Assembly: GCA_964585575.1 (NCBI GenBank)
Contig: CAZPEM010000142.1
Location: forward strand, 1 to 8,344
DNA length: 8,344 bases
Direction of reading: 5' to 3'
DNA from: UBA4655 sp964585575
GTDB taxonomy: Bacteria > Planctomycetota > Planctomycetia > Pirellulales > UBA1268
The notes below the pieces were generated by a model that ran no database searches, was not told the origin of the DNA, and was given only the letters and a program-made list of their open reading frames with translations. A program made the position numbers and the translations under genes. Shown piece by piece: positions 5,857-8,344 of this stretch. Each line of letters begins with the position of its first letter. Within the stretch, counting starts at the first letter, position 1.

Positions 5857-6409
5857 TGACCGCCTTCACCGAGGGCCCGAGCTCGCCGAACGTCGCGTGG
5901 TATTCCGGCACGATGAAGAGCGGGTCGTAGCCGAAGCCGCCCGACCCGCGTCGGCCCGTGGCGATGACGCCACGACAGCGGCCCGAGGCGGTCACGAGAA
6001 TCTCGCCGTCCGGGGCGGCGACCGCCATGTGGCACTCGTAGGCGGCCCCGCGGCCACGGGCGGGATCGGCCGCGGCGAGCCGCTCGAGCAGGAGGTCGTT
6101 GTTGCGTTCGTCGGTCGCCCCGGGGCCGGAATACCTCGCCGAGTAGACGCCCGGCGCGCCGTCGAGCGCGTCGACGAGGAGGCCGCTGTCTTCGGCGAGC
6201 ACGTGTCGGGAGACCGCGACCGCCTGCTGCGAGGCCTTGAGCGCGGCATTCTCCGCGAAGGTCGAGCCCGTCTCCTCGACCTCGACGGCGCCGGCGAGGC
6301 CGTCGAGCGAGCGGCCGCGGATGCCGAGCGGCGAGAGGAGCGGCTCGAGTTCGCGGAGCTTGCCGGCGTTGCGGGTGCCGAGAACGAGTTCTCCGGGAAG
6401 TTCGATCAT
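5792..6409 (-). CDS. rdgB: RdgB/HAM1 XTP/dITP pyrophosphatase
   Basis: Hydrolyses non-canonical purine nucleoside triphosphates (dITP, XTP, ITP) to monophosphate and pyrophosphate, keeping them out of DNA and RNA; cytoplasmic and metal-dependent. Numbered from the ATG at 6409 (205 residues, normal family length): GTRNAGKLREL (11-21) is the nucleotide-binding start motif; EETGSTFAENAALKA (45-59) carries metal-site acidic residues; AEDSGLLVDALDGAPGVYSA (72-91) includes the expected catalytic Asp74. GGFGYDPLF (157-165) and SHRARALRRL (186-195) contact the base. All hallmark motifs are intact. A GTG at 6433 gives eight extra residues and overlaps the previous stop as GTGA, so a coupled start there is possible. 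The ATG is preferred because the first strand begins soon after it. The 3' end overlaps the convergent glycosyltransferase gene by 65 bp, within the SHRARAL coding region. Confidence 0.95.
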   Translation of the reverse strand: MIELPGELVLGTRNAGKLRELEPLLSPLGIRGRSLDGLAGAVEVEETGSTFAENAALKASQQAVAVSRHVLAEDSGLLVDALDGAPGVYSARYSGPGATDERNNDLLLERLAAADPARGRGAAYECHMAVAAPDGEILVTASGRCRGVIATGRRGSGGFGYDPLFIVPEYHATFGELGPSVKAVISHRARALRRLVEILRGGRVR

Positions 6410-6429
6410 GCGGCCATGATACGCGGGCG

Positions 6430-7530
6430 TCACCTGGACGGGCGGCCCCGGGCGGCGAACTTGGGAACCTCGATCGGCTTCGGATCGATGTCGAGCATGA
6501 TCCCCTCGATCGACCGCGGCAGCACGACGCCGCTGGCCAGCTTTTCGCGGTCGGGACCGAGCTCGGCGACGACCTTCGCGACCGCGGGGTTGATGACCTC
6601 GCGGCCGTCGGGCGACCGACCGGCCACCGCATCGAAACTGCCGACGCAGACCATGCTCGACTCACGGTCGTGGAACTCCCAAGCGAGGTGGCCGCGGCGA
6701 CGAAGCGCCATCGTCAGCGTGTGGGCCTTTTCGGCGGCCTGCACGAGGCGGTTGCCGAGATGCTCCGCCGCGGCGCCCGACTCGATCTTCTTCTGATCGA
6801 CCGTGCCGGCTCCGCTGAAGACGGCCACGCGGACCGTGTAGCGGCCGGGGCACTCGAGCAGGCTGTGCTCGACGTCGGAGTTCATGTCGAGCACGAACTG
6901 ATCGACCTGCTTCTGCGCGAAGAACTCCTCGGGCAGGAGCGGATTCGGGATCATGAAGGCGAGTTTGAGCGGGCCCTTGCCGGCCGCGGCGAAGCCCATC
7001 GAACGCTTGAAGTCGGAGAACGCGCGGCTCCGGCCGCTGTCGCCCGCGAGCGACTTCGGCTCGAGCGACTTCACCTTCGCAAGCGTTTTCTGGGCACGGG
7101 GATCGTCGACGGTGGCGAAGCTGCCGACGAGCACCGCGATCTCCTTCACCTGCTCGGCGTTGGCATACCGCATCCGCTTGGGAGTGCCGTCGGGATTGAG
7201 CCCGAGCCCGTTCGGCCGGCCGGTGTAGTCGAACGACTTCTCGTGCGTGAAGGCCTCGAGCTTGTGGGTGCCACGCAGCTCCTGCACGAGGCGGCGGGCG
7301 TCGTCGCGGGCCCCTTCACCGCGGAACGTCGTCGCGAACACGAGCCAAGGACCGTCCTTCTCCGAGAGCGGAAACATTTCCTCGGCACGGATCGAGGAGG
7401 CCGCGGACGGCGTGAACCACGACGTCGGCAGCCAGCCGCTCTGCGCGACGCTCTCACGGCCACCCGCGGCGAGGCAGGCGACGGCAAGGAGAGCCGTGAC
7501 GAAAGGAATGGGCGGGTGGTTTCGGGACAT
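6430..7530 (-). CDS. Secreted protein with two SPOR-like segments
   Basis: 366 residues from the ATG at 7530, chosen because a signal peptide starts there (MSRNHPPIPFVTALLAVACL, cleavage near residue 30); an in-frame extension to 7689 lacks protein character. No named family is recognised. Two stretches follow the SPOR pattern of strand-helix-strand repeats. One is residues about 61-155: WLVFATTFRGEGARDDARRL, then a second half containing IAVLVGSFATVDDPRAQKTL. The other is about 230-300: YTVRVAVFSGAG, a helix AAEKAHTLTMALRRRGHLAW, then SSMVCVGSFD. SPOR domains bind peptidoglycan strands stripped of stem peptides at division sites; whether these segments do so is inference. The linker (about 160-225) contains PLKLAFMIPNPLLPEEFF. 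The C-terminus names no motif. It is closely followed by rdgB, so the two are probably co-transcribed. No Shine-Dalgarno is seen. Confidence 0.78.
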   Translation of the reverse strand: MSRNHPPIPFVTALLAVACLAAGGRESVAQSGWLPTSWFTPSAASSIRAEEMFPLSEKDGPWLVFATTFRGEGARDDARRLVQELRGTHKLEAFTHEKSFDYTGRPNGLGLNPDGTPKRMRYANAEQVKEIAVLVGSFATVDDPRAQKTLAKVKSLEPKSLAGDSGRSRAFSDFKRSMGFAAAGKGPLKLAFMIPNPLLPEEFFAQKQVDQFVLDMNSDVEHSLLECPGRYTVRVAVFSGAGTVDQKKIESGAAAEHLGNRLVQAAEKAHTLTMALRRRGHLAWEFHDRESSMVCVGSFDAVAGRSPDGREVINPAVAKVVAELGPDREKLASGVVLPRSIEGIMLDIDPKPIEVPKFAARGRPSR

Positions 7531-7649
7531 ACCGGGAGGACCGTAGCGATCCGGGGACGGTGGGGCCAGACCGATTGCCCGAGTGAAATCAGGCGGATTC
7601 ACGGCGGAGCCGCTTGCCCACGGCAGGGGCGACGTGGGAAGTTGATCGC

Positions 7650-8195
7650 ATGGCAGCCAAGCCCGCCGCACACCCGAAACCGCCGTCACGCTGGATCATG
7701 GCCACGATCCTCGCGACGGCCTGGATCTTTTGCGTCGGCCTCCCGCCGGCCGGCCTCGCGATCGTGAGGACGGCGTGGATGGAGCGGCTCGACCGCCCGG
7801 AGGCGCGGGCCGGCTGGGACGAGTTTCGCGGCGCGATGCGAGCCCAGACCGGCCGCGACGGCCCGGTGCAGCGAAAGGTGCCCAAGAGCGTGGAGCCGCC
7901 CGGACTCGTGTGGCTACGGAATCACTTCACGCTCGCCTGCGTGGCATGGCTGCTCTTCGGCAGCGTGCTCTGGGGCGTCACGGCCTTCTTCGCGATCGGC
8001 GTCGGCTCGCAGAGGGGAGCGGCCGTGGGCCGTTCACCTCCCGAGGAACAGAGGGGAGCGGCCGTGGGCCGTTCACCTCCCGAGGAACAGGGGCGAGCGG
8101 CCGCGGTCCGGTCACCTGCCGAGGATGAGCCGCCCGGTGATCGCCACCACGAAAAAGAGAATGACCGTGATGCCAAGGACGCCAAGCAGGGATGA
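7650..8195 (+). CDS. Two-helix membrane protein with 13-residue C-terminal repeats
   Basis: 181 residues, family not recognised. A basic N-terminus (KPAAHPKPPSRW) precedes a first transmembrane helix (about 14-39, WIMATILATAWIFCVGLPPA). A charged soluble loop follows (about 40-90, ERLDRPEARAGWDEFRGAMR), then a second helix (about 92-118, FTLACVAWLLFGSVLWGVTA). The tail holds three tandem 13-residue repeats: QRGAAVGRSPPEE at 121-133 and 134-146, and a diverged copy at 147-159, then a charged hydrophilic end rich in Lys/Asp. By the positive-inside rule a hairpin with both ends cytoplasmic is plausible. The ATG at 7650 has only a weak upstream GGGAAG; a TTG at 7614 is less likely. The N-terminal 120 residues look like a real gene. 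The repeat tail may be a later in-frame DNA insertion. It starts 119 bp from, and divergent to, the SPOR-like gene. Confidence 0.65.
   Translation: MAAKPAAHPKPPSRWIMATILATAWIFCVGLPPAGLAIVRTAWMERLDRPEARAGWDEFRGAMRAQTGRDGPVQRKVPKSVEPPGLVWLRNHFTLACVAWLLFGSVLWGVTAFFAIGVGSQRGAAVGRSPPEEQRGAAVGRSPPEEQGRAAAVRSPAEDEPPGDRHHEKENDRDAKDAKQG
8010..8126 (+). repeat. Three tandem 39-bp direct repeats
   Basis: Copies lie at 8010-8048, 8049-8087 and 8088-8126. The first two are identical and the third diverges at several bases. Each of the first two contains a GC hairpin (CGGCC, GTG loop, GGCCG, for example 8020-8032) flanked by a further GGGAG/CTCCC pairing with a 5-base bulge. The 39-bp length keeps the membrane-protein frame open, producing 13-residue repeats. 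The pattern is compatible with a coding minisatellite or with a dispersed palindromic element inserted at the gene's 3' end. Confidence 0.9.
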
Positions 8196-8198
8196 CAC
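8112..8198 (-). CDS. Possible 28-residue single-helix membrane peptide
   Basis: On the - strand a GTG at 8198 opens a 28-residue frame. Nearly the whole peptide is one hydrophobic helix (LLGVLGITVILFFVVAIT) ending in a basic GRLILGR tail, a typical small-membrane-protein layout. GGAG lies upstream but with a long spacer, about 12 bases or more. The frame remains open upstream to the window edge without a good ATG, so it could instead be the C-terminal anchor of a longer protein that starts outside the window. It is antisense to the hydrophilic tail of the + strand two-helix protein, and its stop lies inside the third 39-bp repeat. A hydrophobic antisense of a hydrophilic coding tail can arise by chance, hence the low confidence. 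The remaining bases to 8344 show no other supported gene. Confidence 0.3.
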   Translation of the reverse strand: MSSLLGVLGITVILFFVVAITGRLILGR

Positions 8199-8344
8199 GG
8201 CGAAGTCTCGCTCCGGAAGGAATGACGCAGGGAATGTAATTCGCCCCGCGGCCCCGAACAAGCCGAACAATCGACGGCAGACGCCAAAGGTTGACCGTGA
8301 GGGGCTGCCCGTGTGCCCGAGACGGCGTAGCTGACCAGCGAAGC

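Noticed and set aside
4122..5930. 602-residue + strand Arg/Pro-rich frame
   Set aside because: It overlaps the glycosyltransferase in a different frame and has no protein-like segments; it is a high-GC shadow.
7583..7602. GTGAA-N10-TTCAC inverted repeat in the divergent gap before the SPOR-like and membrane-protein genes
   Set aside because: Only five-base arms with a long centre; too likely by chance to list as an operator.
8125..8334. 69-residue basic frame at the right end of the + strand
   Set aside because: Basic, low-structure composition, no ribosome site, and it overlaps the tail of the membrane-protein gene.

Overview
The window reads as chromosomal DNA of a high-GC bacterium, most likely a planctomycete (Planctomycetota). 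This is an inference from protein style. The predicted secreted protein at 3310-4623 combines a signal peptide, a HEAT-like helical repeat and a secretin-type small domain. Several other genes are signal-peptide-bearing proteins of no recognised family, Shine-Dalgarno sequences are sparse, and the GC-rich terminators lack U-tracts. No gene here fixes the taxonomy alone.

Left edge (1-181): the 3' end of a tRNA-like sequence on the + strand faces a complete tRNA-Ser(GCU) on the - strand. Between them lie two tandem copies of a 32-bp element that each form a strong hairpin, probably a shared terminator. Next, a - strand gene (239-676) encodes a small protein whose C-terminal 87 residues are about 91% Asp/Glu.

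Left-centre (776-4623): a run of - strand genes, read from high to low coordinates. They are a secreted HEAT/STN-like protein of unknown function, a secreted SurA/parvulin-type peptidyl-prolyl isomerase, a membrane-anchored hypothetical protein, and the chromosome-segregation subunit ScpB. Gaps of 8 to about 90 bp allow one or two operons. ScpA is not in the window.

Centre-right (4624-7530): a divergent intergenic region holds a perfect 8-bp dyad and separates the run above from a + strand GT-B glycosyltransferase. That gene converges on, and overlaps by 65 bp, the - strand rdgB/HAM1 house-cleaning nucleotide pyrophosphatase. rdgB lies directly downstream of a secreted protein in which I see two SPOR-like segments, and the two genes are closely spaced or overlapping.

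Right edge (7531-8344): a + strand two-helix membrane protein ends in three in-frame 13-residue repeats (39 bp each). A tiny single-helix membrane ORF lies antisense to its tail. I see no supported gene in the last about 145 bp.

I found no mobile element, CRISPR array, toxin-antitoxin pair or defence system. The most unusual items are the hyperacidic protein, the duplicated-SPOR-like secreted protein, the overlapping convergent gene ends and the 39-bp repeats.
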